Assembly (NCBI GenBank): GCA_963693285.1
Contig: OY848918.1
Coordinates: forward strand, 2,425,501-2,489,500
Reading direction: 5' to 3'
DNA length: 64,000 bases
Origin: Xestospongia muta
Lineage: Eukaryota; Porifera; Demospongiae; Haplosclerida; Petrosiidae
Shown: positions 1 through 14,540 of the stretch, piece after piece
How positions within the stretch are numbered: position 1 is the stretch's first letter
Layout: each line of letters begins with the position of its first letter
Notes under the pieces: generated by a model
What the model saw: the letters and a program-made list of their open reading frames with translations, nothing else
Databases searched by the model: none
Told to the model about the DNA's origin: nothing
Made by a program: the position numbers and the translations under genes

Positions 1-33
1 ATAGGCCATAAAATTAAGTATACTATTACTTAC

Positions 34-1224
34 TTAAGAATTCAGTCAAGTTAGTAAACTCTGTTCTATCTCTTCCAACAGAGTTGATCACTTCAATAGC
101 TATATACCATGTAGTATTATCAATAACTGACTGTATATTAACACTCATATCATAGACTATATTATTTGTTACAGTATCAATGTTAGGAGTTAATATCGGA
201 GTGTTGTTGAGTTGTCTCCTATAATAATCCTCTTGAATGAGATAATATGTATAATTTAATGGATCTTCATTACAAGATACTGTTATCTAAAAGAATAATA
301 AAAACAATAATATGTACATGTATTTAAATTATTGTGCTGTGAAATTTAATAATATGATTCCTGAAGAATTTAAAATTATGACTTCATCAGAAATATCTGG
401 AGCTGTATTTGAAATTGAACAGTTATTACAAGTTAAATCCATTTTATAATTTTAATAATTATACCTGATATTATTGTGAGGTTATTTTCAGCAATAGCTA
501 GTTCACTATAACCATATTGTGTACCGGCAGATACACTCCATTGTAACTGACTACATTCAATATATGATATATTATCTTTATGTAGAGTTATGTTAGTTGA
601 GTTAGTTACTGTAGTCAACATTACTGATATATTATCAGAGTTAACTACTGTTATATTGTACTGGAACTGAATAAAGTCCATTAATGGAGGAGACCATCTT
701 AATATCACTGCATTGTCCAGTAACTGATGAGTTAGTAAGTAAGGAGGACCTACAGTAGATGTGACTATATTAAAGGAGATATATTATAGTACTTACTTAC
801 CAAATGATATCACTTGTACTGGTGATGATATAACAGTAACTTGTAGTGGAGTTGAATAACAGTCTATTCCATTACACAGTCCACATTGAACATCCAATAG
901 TTCATATTGAGTTACTGGAAGAGAGAGTGTAGTGAATCCATTACCACCACCACCACTTATAGTCAAACTGATACTGGTATTAACTGGTACATTTACACTG
1001 ACAATTGACACAATATTAGTAATATTCCAGAGTGTAAAATAATTCCCAGAATAACTGAAAGAACATTCAAACAGTACAGTACTACCAACAGGAGCTATAA
1101 CTTGAGATGATGGACAAGGTCCTCTAATAGTAGCTCCAGCATTACTGTAAACTGGACCAGTACAGGTTTGTCCATTACTGACATAAACAAGAAGAAAACT
1201 GATAAACACCAAATTTAGCATCAT
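34..1224 (-). CDS. Receptor A: Ig + FN3 cell-surface receptor, 5' half (3' end outside window)
   Basis: Four exons, read right to left: 801-1224, 465-749, 338-402 and 34-286; the gene runs off the left edge. Exon 1 starts at the ATG at 1222-1224 and encodes a signal peptide ending near 'VSNGQTC', then an Ig-like domain with several cysteines and NxT sites. Exon 2 is an FN3 domain with the core 'ILRWSPPL'. Exons 3-4 form a second FN3-like domain ending 'TEFTNLTEFL'. Phases agree (1, 1, 0, 1). The donor after exon 3 reads GC rather than GT; the near-identical receptor B has GT there. Stalk, membrane segment and tail must lie to the left. It is a recent duplicate of receptor B at 23.1-24.8 kb. 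Domain calls come from visible motifs; ligand and function are unknown. Confidence 0.8.
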
Positions 1225-1653
1225 TTATTAATTTTAATATTTATTAATTAATTGAGAGGAATACCAAACTAGTCATTGTACTAGTTTTGTATAGTTACCA
1301 AGAGTGATACTACATAACTCCCCTTTTTCAATAATGTTATAATTAATAATGTTATTACATATCTCTGTTAATAAAACCACTTAAACATACACTGAGAAAT
1401 ATAGAGTGAGAGAAAGAGAGAGGAAACCACACCCATGCAAATTTAGCTCCTTTCCTTTGGTTGCATAAACCCAAGAAAACTTTGCACTCAAAGTAGACCA
1501 GACCAGACCAGATCAGTTGTTTAATGTGTACAATAATGTAAATGTCAGTATTGCATTGATATATGTCAAAAACTACTCAATTTTGCCACACAAAAGATTT
1601 AAAAAATTTGATTTCTTCATTAAAAATTTGATAAGCACTTCATACAAAATTAT
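1225..1653. other. Intergenic, part of segmental duplication
   Basis: No gene seen. From about 1256 onward the sequence is almost identical to 25074-25473, the spacer between receptor B and TRAPPC10. About 250 bases present at 24826-25073 in the other copy are missing here. Confidence 0.7.
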
Positions 1654-3785
<2,132 letters not shown>

Positions 3786-3803
3786 ATTACCTTTTTAATA
3801 GTA

Positions 3804-5083
3804 TCACACATTGACAGCTGGTTCAGGTATAGCAAACTTGTATGAACTGACTCTCTACAAAAGAAGTCCACATGTACATATTACATTAAACAATACATGT
3901 ATTTATAATATACATTATATTGTACTATAGGATGTGTCATTGATACAATAAGTAGAATTACTCACCTGGTCAGTTAAGGGCTCAGCATATGCTGAAGTTG
4001 TTGGGTCATTGTCTTGAGGGAGGGTTTGAAGTTTTTCTGGTGTTTGATAGGTTTTGATAGGAGGTAGAAGAGAAGCTAAAGGAATAACATTGGCAGCTGG
4101 TTCAGTTGTGGCATAATTTGTAGACATTCTATGTAAAAGAAGTCCACATTTACATATTACATTAAACAATAATAATAATAACAATAATAATAATAATAAT
4201 AATGAGAGTACATAGTGTGGACTTAATCATGTAATAAAATATGTTATATTAGATAATAAAGTAAATCATTAGACTACAACAAATATTTAGTATAAGTACA
4301 TGTCATTGTCAAAGTTACAAGTATATTTTGTCAATTAAAAGTAATACTGAATGTAAATGTGGTGCTAGGAATAATGTACATATTATTATCAAACCTTGAT
4401 TTGATCTGATGATACATATGGAGATGATGTCTTGTTATTAAATAAAAAGGTACCATTATTATCTGAGTCATCACTAATTGGAACAGAAGGTAAAGGAGAC
4501 TAGAGAAAATTGAAAAAGAGAAATTTGAGAGACAAATGTGAGAGTAACAACTTTGAAGTTCTTACTTTGGGACTTCTTGTTTAGCCTTTCTCTTCCTGTT
4601 ACTATTGGTCTAAAATGGGTGGAGTAATGGGTGTGTCCTCTTATTATATATATACTCAATACCTTTTTATATTAACAGGTACTTCACTATAACCAGGTGT
4701 ATCAACAACATTCTCTAACTGAGGAGAGGGTGTAGTAGGAGGAGGTAGAGGGGAGGGTAAAGAAATGACATTTGCAGCTGGTTCAGGTGTGGCATAATTT
4801 GTATTAGTTGAAACTCTCTACAAAAGAAGTCCACATGTACATATTATATTAAATAATACGTGTATTTATAATATACAATATATTGTACTATAGGATGTGT
4901 CATTGATACAATAAGTAGAATTACTCACCTGGTTAGTTAAGGGGTCAGTGTATGTTGAATTTGTTTGCACATCATCTCGAGGGAGGGTTGGAAGTTTTTC
5001 TGGTGTTTGATAGGAGGTAGAGAGGAGGGTAAAGGAATGACATTGACAGCTGGTTTGGTTGTGGCATAATTTATAGACATTCT
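3804..5083 (-). CDS. Orphan cytoplasmic-tail exons of an Ig/FN3-type receptor
   Basis: A run of minus-strand exons with good splice sites: about 4929-5083, 4663-4817, 4566-4609, 4395-4499, 3966-4128 and a last exon 3804-3854 ending in TGA. They encode proline-rich, tyrosine-bearing peptides with repeated YxxP motifs: 'NYATPEP', 'TYQTPEK', 'AYAEPL', 'TYTDPL', plus 'GYSEVPV'. pYxxP is a known docking motif for Crk/Nck-type SH2 domains; that these tyrosines are phosphorylated is inference. Exons 4929-5083, 3966-4128 and 3804-3854 are copies of one another. The 4929-5083 copy lacks about 10 bases and is frameshifted, and phases between 4566-4609 and 4395-4499 do not join cleanly. No membrane segment or ectodomain lies upstream on this strand. 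It may be a tail left behind by rearrangement, or the end of a gene now cut off. Confidence 0.5.
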
Positions 5084-5130
5084 CTGTAAAAGAATTCCAC
5101 ATTTACATATTACATTAAACAATACATTTA

Positions 5131-5337
5131 TTACTCAAATCTAATTTCTCTCAGTGCAATAACGGAGAGAAAAATTTCTCTTTTATCGGTATTTGTCAGA
5201 ACTGTTAGTCCACCAGCACCTACTTTAGTATATTTCTCTGAGAGATGATCATGAAGAATAATGGAGCAAATTCCATACTTTCTAACAACATCACGGACGC
5301 TATTTCCACCTGTCTTGACTTCTATAGCACTTCCCAT
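5131..5337 (-). mobile_element. Pogo/Tigger-type transposase N-terminal fragment (HTH-psq)
   Basis: The translation has the pattern of a pipsqueak helix-turn-helix from pogo-like transposases: 'GNSVRDVVRKYGI', then 'ILHDHLSEK', 'GGLTVLT' and '..REIFLSVIALREI'. The family uses this region to bind the transposon ends; the DDE catalytic domain is absent, so this is a dead fragment. It ends at a TAA at 5131-5133. It overlaps the region upstream of receptor C in antisense. Family assignment is from motif pattern only. Confidence 0.6.
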
Positions 5338-5520
5338 TGCTTCTCTGCTATACATAAGGTATTTAAAAATAAAAAGACTCAAACTTTTCAAATTTTGAAC
5401 AATATTGTGAGCATGTTCAAAGTGCCTATATTCAGTATATTGTCCGTAAACTCCCGCTCATTTAATTTTCCCTCGTTAACACGCATGTGTGTAACAAATC
5501 GAAAACAACTACAAGCTACA

Positions 5521-7276
5521 ATGAGGCCAACCTTTGTCATTCTTCTGTGGTGTATTCTTCTCATTCATATCTATAATGGAAAAACCTGTACTACTCCAAT
5601 ATACAATAACTCAGCTGGAGCTATTATAAGAGGACCATGTCCATCATCTACAGTTATAGCTCCTATTGGTAGTACTATAAAGTTTAACTGCTCTTATGAC
5701 TACACTGGAGACACTCTTACATTCTGGAATGTTACTGATATTGGAACTATTGTTGGTGTCAATTCACCCAAAAACACCAATATACATATTAAACTAAGTG
5801 GTGGTAGTGGTAATGGATTCACTACACTCTCTCTTCCAGTAACTCAATATGAACCATTGGATGTTCAATGTGGACTGTGTAATGGAATAGACTGTTATTT
5901 AACTCCACTGCAACCTACTGTCATATCATTACTAGTACAACTGATATCATTTGGTAAGTAAGTACTATAATATATCTCCTTTAATATAGTTACATCTACT
6001 GTAGGTCCTCCTCACTTACTAACTCATCAGTTACTGGACAATGCAGTGATATTAAGATGGTCTCCTCCATTAATGGACTATATTCAGTTCCAGTACAATA
6101 TAACAGTAGTTAACTCTGATAATATATCAGTAATGTTGACTACAGTAACTAACTCAACTAACATAACTCTACATAAAGATAATATATTATATATTGAATG
6201 TAGTCAGTTACAATGGAGTGTATCTGCTGGTACACAATATGGTTATAGTCAACTAACTATTCCTAAAGATAACTTTATAATAATATCAGGTAATGTTAAT
6301 ATTATATTGTAATAGCTTTATTCTTGTTATAATACAGCTCCAGATATCACTGATGAAATAATTGTTTCTAATATCTCTGGAATATTATCACTCAATTTTA
6401 GCGTATGTTACTTCATTAATACTTTATTAAAGTAGATTATTATAAACCACTATAGGTAACGGTATCTTGTAATGAAGATCCATTAAATTATACATATTAT
6501 CTCATACAAGAAGATTATTATAGGAGACAATATAACAACACTCCAATATTAACTCCTAACATTGATACTGTAACAAATAATACAGTCTACAATATGAGTG
6601 TTAATATACAGTCAGTTATTGATAATACTACATGGTATATAGCTATTGAAGTGATCAACTCTGTTGGAAGAGATAGAACAGAATTTACTAATTTGACTGA
6701 GTTCTTAAGTAAGCAGTAATTTATTTTATATGACATAAATATATATTGTTAATTGTAGGTATATATCCCAGATCTTGTCAGTCATTAACATCATCACTAA
6801 CTTCCTCTATATCAAGAACAATCAAGAGAACAAGTACAGTATTATTATTGAAAATTGTTATTATTATTATTTCTTAGTTAATCCTACTCCAAATAGTTCA
6901 ACTGTTTCTCCTTCTCTAATGTCTTCTAACACAAGTAATGTTCCTTTCATGTATAATATAATATATGTATAATTATCTTTTCTTTAGAGCCATCAATTGC
7001 TATTGATTTTAAAATTGTTGCTGTTGTTACCATTCTCACAATAATAATAATTAGGTAACTATTCGTATAATTTATATTATGTGAAAATTAATAACATTAC
7101 AATTATGTGCTAGTATGGTACCTTAAACTCTATAAGTAGATATTACAATGTGTATTATTACTTAATGTATAGTCTAATAGATTCATCATGATGTTAGACT
7201 GTATGATAGACTATATATATGTACATTAGTATGTCTATTTTTCTATAATAGGTTCCTGTCTATCTATAGTACTTGA
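5521..7276 (+). CDS. Receptor C: Ig + two FN3 domains, one TM segment, very short tail
   Basis: Eight exons: 5521-5953, 6005-6289, 6338-6402, 6456-6708, 6759-6833, 6878-6934, 6988-7054, 7252-7276. Phases agree throughout and give 419 aa. The start is the ATG at 5521, which opens a clear signal peptide ('VILLWCILLIHIYNGKTC'); an open frame further upstream lacks one. Exon 1 is the Ig-like domain, exon 2 an FN3 domain, exons 3-4 a second FN3. Exons 5-6 are a Ser/Thr-rich stalk and exon 7 a hydrophobic segment ('IVAVVTILTIIII'). The last exon adds only 'RFLSIYST'. The ectodomain is close to receptors A and B, but it has no ITIM or other tail motif. The last two introns are less certain than the rest. 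It is transcribed toward receptor D. Confidence 0.75.
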
Positions 7277-7554
7277 TGTTGTTAGCAGTCTCACTACATA
7301 CATTCACAGTAGCTTAAACTTTATATAAGTATGGTAGAGATGTTTTCCATTTTTGTTTAATGGTAAGGCACAACAAGTGGTCATAAATGTGGTAAATGAT
7401 ATAATCAATCTGTCTAGTTATTTCATTTTAGATAGTTTTGTAATATAACTTAATGAAGTATTTGTGTTGATATTATTTATGTTATGTTAACATTATTTTG
7501 TTATTTCTACTTTGTTTCCTTTATCTTGTAATTGTTGCTTTTGTTTAAAAAATT

Positions 7555-8425
7555 GTTTCTAAATTATTAATAATTACAGACAATATTATAATTATTTTAA
7601 TAATTACCAATAATTAATTATGAGTGTTTTTGAGATATTCATTATACATGTTGTATTAGACAATACCCTAAGAAGCAAAAATAAAGTAATGATTATTAGA
7701 TATGTTGTATATACATAATATACATGTACACATACCAGATGATCCTTTAGGTAGTACTGCTTGTCTAATGAATTTCTTTACTTGATGTAATATATAATCC
7801 TGCTGTTATATTGGCTACTAGGAATCGACATATCCTCTTGTAAATGTCATATCATAGACAAACATAACAGGAACTAGGAATGTATAAAGTTACTAAAATA
7901 TAATTATTAGTATCATAAACCTTTAGGTCACATCAAACATGGCATTTTCAATTTCTCATCTTCTTAACATTTTTCACTGTAGTAATGGTAAGTACAGTAA
8001 AATGTTCTGTGGTAGTGTCTAAATAAACAGAACTATATATCAATGTACTACTAATATATATTATTAGTATGTAATATATGTCATTATGATATATTGTGAG
8101 TACATTACTTATAACAACAAGTATTCTGTTAAAAATAACTCAAAGTACCTTTTAATTTATATGTATACCATCTCTTCTTATAGTACACAATACATAGTAC
8201 ACATAACAAGATACCAGTGATCAGTACTACTAGTCCAACAACTCCACCTACTACTGCTACTATAGTGATCCTCTGAGTATTCATAGTAATATCAGTAGTA
8301 GGTGTGCCTAATAAGATATATAATATAATTATCACATGTCTAGTGTTACATACTATGTATTAGAGAGAGTGTTTGTGATGTTACTGGAATAAGAATGGAA
8401 TGAGAATGAAGTGATGCAGTAATAG
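7555..8425. repeat. Duplicated segment, copy 1 (second copy 11786-12660)
   Basis: About 870 bases nearly identical to 11786-12660 in the same orientation, from an A/T-rich stretch through the TM exon of receptor D into the stalk exon. The second copy has a stop in the TM exon and diverges near its end. Confidence 0.85.
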
Positions 8426-9880
8426 CAACTGTGAAAAATGGGCATATATATATATATATATATATAACATCATCAATAATATTACTGTACTTGTTATGTT
8501 GACTGTTCTCAATATAGAGGAAGTTAGTGATGATGACATTAATGAATGACATACTCTGGGATATATACCTACAATTAACAATATATATGTACATCATATA
8601 AAATAAAATAAATTATTTCTCACTTATCAACTCAGTCAAGTTAGTAAATTCTGTTCTATCACTTCCAACAGAGTTGATCACTTCAATAGCTATATACCAT
8701 GTAGTATTATCAATAACTGACTGTATATTAACACTCATATCATAGACTGTATTATTTGTTACAGTATCAATGTTAGGAGTTAATATTGGAGTGTTGTTGA
8801 GTTGTTTCCTACAATAATCCTCTTGTATGAGATAATATGTATAATTTAATGAACTATTTGGAGTAGGATTAACTAAGAAATAATAATAATAACAATTTTC
8901 AATAATAATACTGTACTTGTTCTCTTGATTGTTCTTGATATAGAGGAAGTTAGTGATGATGTTAATGACTGACAAGATCTGGGATATATACCTACAATTA
9001 ACAATATATATTTATGTCATATAAAATAAATTACTGCTTACTTAAGAACTCAGTCAAATTAGTAAATTCTGTTCTATCTTGATGAACTACAGCCATTACA
9101 GCCACAATACATAGTACACATAACAAGATACCAGTGATCAGTACTACTACAAGAACTCCACCTACTACTGCTACTATAGTGATCCTCTGAGTATTCATAG
9201 TAATATCAGTAGTAGGTGTGCCTAATAAGATATATAATATAATTATCACATGTCTAGTGTTACATACTATGTATTAGAGAGGGTGTTTGTGATGTTACTG
9301 GAATAGGAATGGAATGAGAATGAAGTGATGTAGTAATAGCAACTGTGAAAAATGGGCATATATATATATATATATATATAACATCATCAATATATTACTG
9401 TACTTGTTGTGTTGACTGTTCTCAGTATAGAGGAAGTTAGTGATGATGATATTAATGAATGACATACTAACAATATATATGTACATCATATAAAATAAAT
9501 TATTACTCACTTATGAATTCAGTCAAGTTAGTAAATTCTGTTCTATCTCTTCCAACAGAGTTGATCACTTCAATAGCTATATACCATGTAGTATTATCAA
9601 TAACTGACTGTATATTAACACTCATATCATAGACTGTATTATTTGTTACAGTATCAATGTAAGGAGTTAATTTTGGAATGTTGTTGAGTTGATTACCACA
9701 ACAATCTTCTTGTATGAGATAATATGTATGATTTAATGGATCTTCATTACAAGATACTGTTACCTATAGTGGTTTATAACAATCTACATTTTAATAAAGT
9801 AATAAAGTAACATACACTGAAATTGAGTGATAATATTCCAGAGATAGAAGAAACAATTATTTCATAAGTGATATCTGGAG
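7948..9880 (-). CDS. Receptor D: 5'-truncated receptor assembled from shuffled and fused exons
   Basis: Exons right to left: 9816-9880, 9511-9763 (FN3), 9404-9466 and 9268-9342 (stalk), 9042-9221, 8917-8991, 8624-8872, 8491-8568, 8354-8428, 8149-8307 (TM) and 7948-8018 (TGA at 7948-7950). Every junction keeps frame, mostly phase 1 to phase 1. Two exons are fusions: 9042-9221 starts as a TM exon and ends as the end of an FN3 exon; 8624-8872 starts as a stalk exon and ends as the rest of an FN3 exon. The TM reads 'VVGGVVGLVVLITGILL' followed by 'YYKKRW'. No signal peptide, Ig or complete first FN3 exon lies upstream; at 9930-9990 an FN3 end is joined to a broken TM exon. It could be a transcribed remnant or a pseudogene whose frame happens to survive. 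Confidence 0.5.
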
Positions 9881-9929
9881 CTGCATTGATCATGAAAACA
9901 AGAAAATAGAGCTATTACAACATAATATT

Positions 9930-10260
9930 AATATTACCTGATATTATTATAAAGTTATCTTCATGCTAATAGTGATCAGTACTACAAGTCCATAAACTCC
10001 ACCTACTACTGCTACTATAGTGACCCACTAAGTGGTCACAAGAATATCAGTAGTAGGTGTGGATTGAGTACCTAATAAAAGATATAATATAATTATCAAA
10101 TGTCTTGTGGTACATACTATATATAAGAGAGGGTATTTGTGATATTATTGGAGGTGGAATGAGAATGAAGTGATAATAACTACTAAAAGTAGACAACATA
10201 AAACATCAAATAATAATACTGTACTTCTCCTGACTGTTCTTGATATAGAGGACGTTAGTT
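9930..10260 (-). pseudogene. Broken TM exon joined to an FN3 exon end
   Basis: The end of an FN3 exon (donor near 9954) is fused to a copy of the receptor TM exon. The TM copy has an in-frame TAG ('ACTTAGTGG' in the coding sense). The stalk exon and the start of a stalk-type exon follow to about 10260. Confidence 0.6.
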
Positions 10261-11010
10261 AGTCCAAAACCCCACCCACTTATAATGATAACTATATTAT
10301 GTTTTTTGTACAGTATTGATTAATAATTATTAGTTTTAGTTTCAGATACATGTTGTGACATATATAATGTACCCATATAATATATGACCATATATGGATA
10401 TCTTATATGTCACTAATTTACAACATATATATGATCAATGTCAATAGATATATTAATTGATGTGTATTAAATATACAACCTCATTGTGAGTAGAGTAGTC
10501 TCATTAGCTAATGAGGTTCAGAACCACAAGCAGCTGTAAATATCAAGTGTAAGTACAGGTTATTGTCAATAACACATGTACAGTACAGTTATTTTAATAG
10601 GTTAGCTAACTATAGTGTCATCATGATGGATCTAAACAAAGAATAACAATGATAAGAAGTAAAAAAAAACAAACTAAAAACAATAACTAATGATGACGAT
10701 ATATATATGAACATTGACTATATATATAATAGCATAATACTATATATATGCAATAACTTTCTATTAATTATTCTAAAATACACAGTCTCAGGACATACTA
10801 TAGTTAATTAGGGTCTTTTCAAACAAACATGAACAGTAACAAGAGATATGATAAAATAACAAGTAATAGTAGTAGGTACTATGTCTATCACATGTACAGC
10901 ACAGGTACTATGTCTACCCCATTATGTTGATAATACTGGTTAGCTATAAGTTGTCATGTTGGATATATCATATGTACAGTTATAACAGTAATTGTAAGTG
11001 AGAAATTTAA
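10260..11010. repeat. Intergenic array repeat, copy 1 (also 12730-13440)
   Basis: About 700 bases without a recognisable gene, repeated with high identity at 12730-13440 and in shorter, more diverged pieces near 14940-15070, 15350-15780, 18000-18330, 19260-19920, 20570-20830 and 21840-22320. Shared landmarks are 'GACCATATATGGATAT' and 'CAAGTGTAAGTACAGG'. It appears to be the non-coding part of the tandem receptor-tail unit. Confidence 0.75.
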
Positions 11011-11081
11011 CAGCTTTTATAATACAACCACATAGCTATTTACACAATTTGTGGTCTATGGTAATCTCAATTTCTCCTTAG

Positions 11082-11684
11082 GCTTTTTAGTTGACTTAGG
11101 TATCATGATATGTTTATTCAGAAAGAATACTGTATACTATCCTTATGCTTTAGGGTTTGAAATGTTTTTGGTATGGGGCTAAACTGGAAAATAAATATAT
11201 TACAGTACTATATTATGTGTACAGTCAATTGATTGTGTATTTTTGAACAAACAGTACACTGTAATTTGTGTCAAGAATATCAAGACACTTCCCTTTGTTC
11301 CATTATAAACTAATAATAGGGTCGAAAGGTCTGCTCACTAGTCTAAGCTATGATTAACTTTTATAGTGATAAGCAAATATAGGAATATTATTGTGACAAT
11401 ATTGTATGTATAACACTGTTAGTACATATGACCTACCCACACATCATGTTATAGTAACTTTTATTATCTAGGATTGTGTACGCAAAGCATATTTAGCTTT
11501 ATACGAAGATGAGAACCTTGAATGGAACTTTAGGTATGAATAACATTACCTCTACTTGTAACACTATCTTCTGTATACTTGTTGTAGTAAGAAAATAGAT
11601 GACAAAGAAAATCAAATCATATTAAAGAAATTAGTAGCAAAAGTGAAATCTCATTTTCCTGATGTAGCCACTTCAGTTTTAATG
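11082..11684 (+). CDS. Three orphan exons of an unidentified gene
   Basis: Exons 11082-11170, 11472-11533 and 11588-11684 have consensus acceptors and donors, and their phases agree (ends 0, 2, 0). The middle and last exons encode 'DCVRKAYLALYEDENLEWNF' followed by a lysine-rich helix-like stretch ('KKLVAKVKSHFPDV'). The first encodes a hydrophobic piece ('FLVDLGIMICLF') and is least sure. I do not recognise the protein. No start or stop exon was found. It sits in the only part of the 10-13.4 kb array that is not duplicated, so it may be a fragment carried in by rearrangement. Confidence 0.4.
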
Positions 11685-11785
11685 GTTAGTAATATTATCA
11701 ACCTGAAAACATATTGGCATATCTGATGAAAATATTAGTAGTACATTGATATATAGTTCTGTTTATTAAGACACTACCGCAAATA

Positions 11786-12660
11786 AAAAATTGTTTCTAA
11801 ATTATTAATAATTATAGACAATATTATAATTATTTTAATAATTTCCAATAATTAATTATGAGTGTTTTTGAGATATTAATTATACATGTTGTATTAGACA
11901 ATACCCTAAGAAGCAAAAATAAAGTAATGATTATTAGATATGTTGTATATACATAATATACATGTACACATACCAGATGATCCTTTAGGTAGTACTGCTT
12001 GTCTAATGAATTTCTTTACTTGATGTAATATATAATCCTGCTGTTATATTGGCTACTAGGAATCGACATATCCTCTTGTAAATGTCATATCATAGACAGA
12101 CATAACAGGAACTAGGAATGTATAAAGTTACTAAAATATAATTATTAGTATCACAAACCTTTAGGTCACATCAAACATGGCATTTTCAATTTCTCATCTT
12201 CTTAACATTTTTCACTGTAGTAATGGTAAGTACAGTAAAATGTTCTGTGGTAGTGTCTAAATAAACAGAACTATATATCAATGTACTACTAATATATATT
12301 ATTAGTATGTAATATATGTCATTATGATATATTGTGAGTACATTACTTATAACAACAAGTATTCTGTTAAAAATAACTCAAAGTACCTTTTAATTTATAT
12401 GTATACCATCTCTTCTTAAAGTACACAATACTTAATAAACAAGACATGATGATAGTGATAAGTACTAGTCCAAAAACTCCACCTACTACTGCTACTGTAG
12501 TGACCCACTAAGTGGTCACAATAATATCAGTAGTAGGTGTGGATTGAGTACCTAATAAAAGATATAATATAACTATCACATGTTTAGTGTTACTACTATG
12601 TATAAGAGAGGGTGTTTGTGATGTTACTGGACTATTTGAGGTGGAATGAAGGGATGTAGT
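11786..12660. repeat. Duplicated segment, copy 2 (first copy 7555-8425)
   Basis: Second copy of the 870-base segment at 7555-8425. Its receptor TM exon (about 12400-12550, minus) keeps a good hydrophobic core and donor but has a TAG just before the membrane segment, the same lesion as the copy near 10040, so those two share a recent ancestor. Confidence 0.85.
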
Positions 12661-13475
12661 AATAGTAACTATTAAAAGTAGACAACATAAAACGTCAAAT
12701 AATAATACTGTACTTCTCCTGACTGTTCTTGTTATAGAGGACGTTAGTTAGTCCAAAACCCCACCCACTTATAATGATAAGTATATTATGTTTTTTGTAC
12801 AGTATTGATTAATAGTTATTAGTTTTAGTTTCAGATACATGTTGTGACATATATAATGTACCCATATAATATATGACCATATATGGATATCTTATATGTC
12901 ACTAATTTACAACATATATATGATCAATGTCAATAGATAAATTAATTGATGTATTAAATGTACAACCTCATTGTGAGTAGAGCAGTCTCATTAGCTAATG
13001 AGGTTCAGAACCACAAGCAGCTGTAAATATCAAGTGTAAGTACAGGTTATTGTCAATAACACACGTACAGTACAGTTAGCTTAATAGGTTGGCTAACTAC
13101 AGTGTCATCATGATGGATCTAAACAAAAGAATAACAATGATAAAAAGTAAAAAAAGACAACTAATGATGACGATATATATATATGAACATAATACTATAT
13201 ATATGCAATAACTTTCTATTAATTATTCTAAAATACACAGTCTCAGGACATACTATAGCTAATTAGGGTCTTTTCAAACAAACATGAACAGTAACAAGAG
13301 ATATGATAAAATAACAAGTAATAATAGTAGGTCCTGTGTCTATCACATGTACAGCACAGGTACCATGTCTACCTCATTATGTTGATAATACTGGTTAGCT
13401 ATAATGTAGTCATGTTGGATATACCATATGTACAGTTATAACAGTAACTAGAGATACACATTATATAGAACACAC

Positions 13476-13690
13476 CTGCTGACTATTAATATAATCTGTT
13501 CTAGTCTTTGACATATCTTGAGGAGTGAGATAGTTGTCAACACACTATATATGTCAGTGAGGAGATATATAGTTAGTGTTTAATATATTGTACCTTATGA
13601 ACTGAACTTTGACCCTCTTTACTGTTATTTAAAATAATGAATAAACATTACTTAGTTACTTTAAGTTTATATTTTCTGTGGTCGTGTCTA
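13476..13690 (-). pseudogene. Receptor tail-exon set, copy 1
   Basis: Three tail exons: 13476-13544 ('NYLTPQDMSK', 'TDYINSQQ'), about 13600-13627 ('EEGQSS..HK') and about 13665-13690 ('TTTENINLK'). They match the tail of the 17.7-18.9 kb unit. Motifs present are YLTP (YxxP) and YINS (pYxN, the Grb2 SH2 type). No intact TM exon lies directly upstream. Confidence 0.5.
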
Positions 13691-13699
13691 AATAAATAG

Positions 13700-14270
13700 A
13701 ATATATAAGTACTAGTAATAATATATTATCAGTATGTAATATATGTCATGGTACAATTCTATGCCAATCACATATATTGATGTATTAATAAAAAATAAAG
13801 GATTGCAACCTCATTATGAGTAGAGTAGTCTCATTATCTTGTAAAATTTATGACAATATATTATATGTCATTTAATTAATAAATAATTACCACTATCTGT
13901 ATTTACTAGTGAATGAATACAGATATCTTCAACACAACAAATATTAGAAAATAAAGTAAATCATAAGTCTACAACAAACAGCTGCTATATTTACATATTT
14001 TGATGTCAACTTTATAACAAATAAATGATTGTAACACCAAATAGAGGATAATCCTAAAAATTAGTAAATAGTTGCCACTATGTTGTTGCTAGTGAATATA
14101 GATATCTCCAACATAGCAAAACAGTTTATAGAACAAGAAAACAATGTGTAAACAAACTTATGTTATCACATTAATTCATCAATACTTTCATGTATTCATT
14201 TATCCTAAACAGTTGATTTATATCTATCCATAGTTATATAAACAAGTTATAAATGTACATATGTTTGTTA
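13700..14270. other. A/T-rich array spacer
   Basis: No coding exon seen. It holds diverged pieces of the array repeat and simple A/T-rich sequence. Confidence 0.5.
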
Positions 14271-14540
14271 TTTTTTATATGGTTCAGGTGTGGCATAATT
14301 TGTATCAGCTGTAGTCCTCTATAAAAGAAGTCCACATGTATGTATTACATTAAACAATACATGTGTTTATGGTATACAATATATTGTACTTTAGTGTGTG
14401 TCATTGATACAATAAGTAGAATTACTTACCTGGTTAATTAAGAGTTCAGTTTATGTTGAAGTGGTTGGGATATTGTCTGGAGTGAGGATTTGAAGACTTT
14501 CTGGTGTCTGATAGGTTGAATCACTATGAGGCTAAGGGAA
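14270..14540 (-). pseudogene. Degenerate YxxP tail exons
   Basis: Copies of two exons from the 3.8-5.1 kb tail run. The exon at about 14432-14533 keeps 'TYQTPE' but has a TAA where the others have the second YxxP motif. The exon at about 14275-14331 keeps 'TNYATPEP' then stops after 'YKK'. Splice sites are largely preserved. Confidence 0.5.

Noticed and set aside
5245..5520. N-terminal extension of receptor C
   Set aside because: It is antisense to the transposase fragment and would bury the signal peptide that begins at 5521.
7938..7990. Plus-strand signal-peptide-like start 'MAFSISHLLNIFHC'
   Set aside because: It overlaps the last exon of receptor D in antisense, is present only as part of the duplicated segment, and leads into no further exon.
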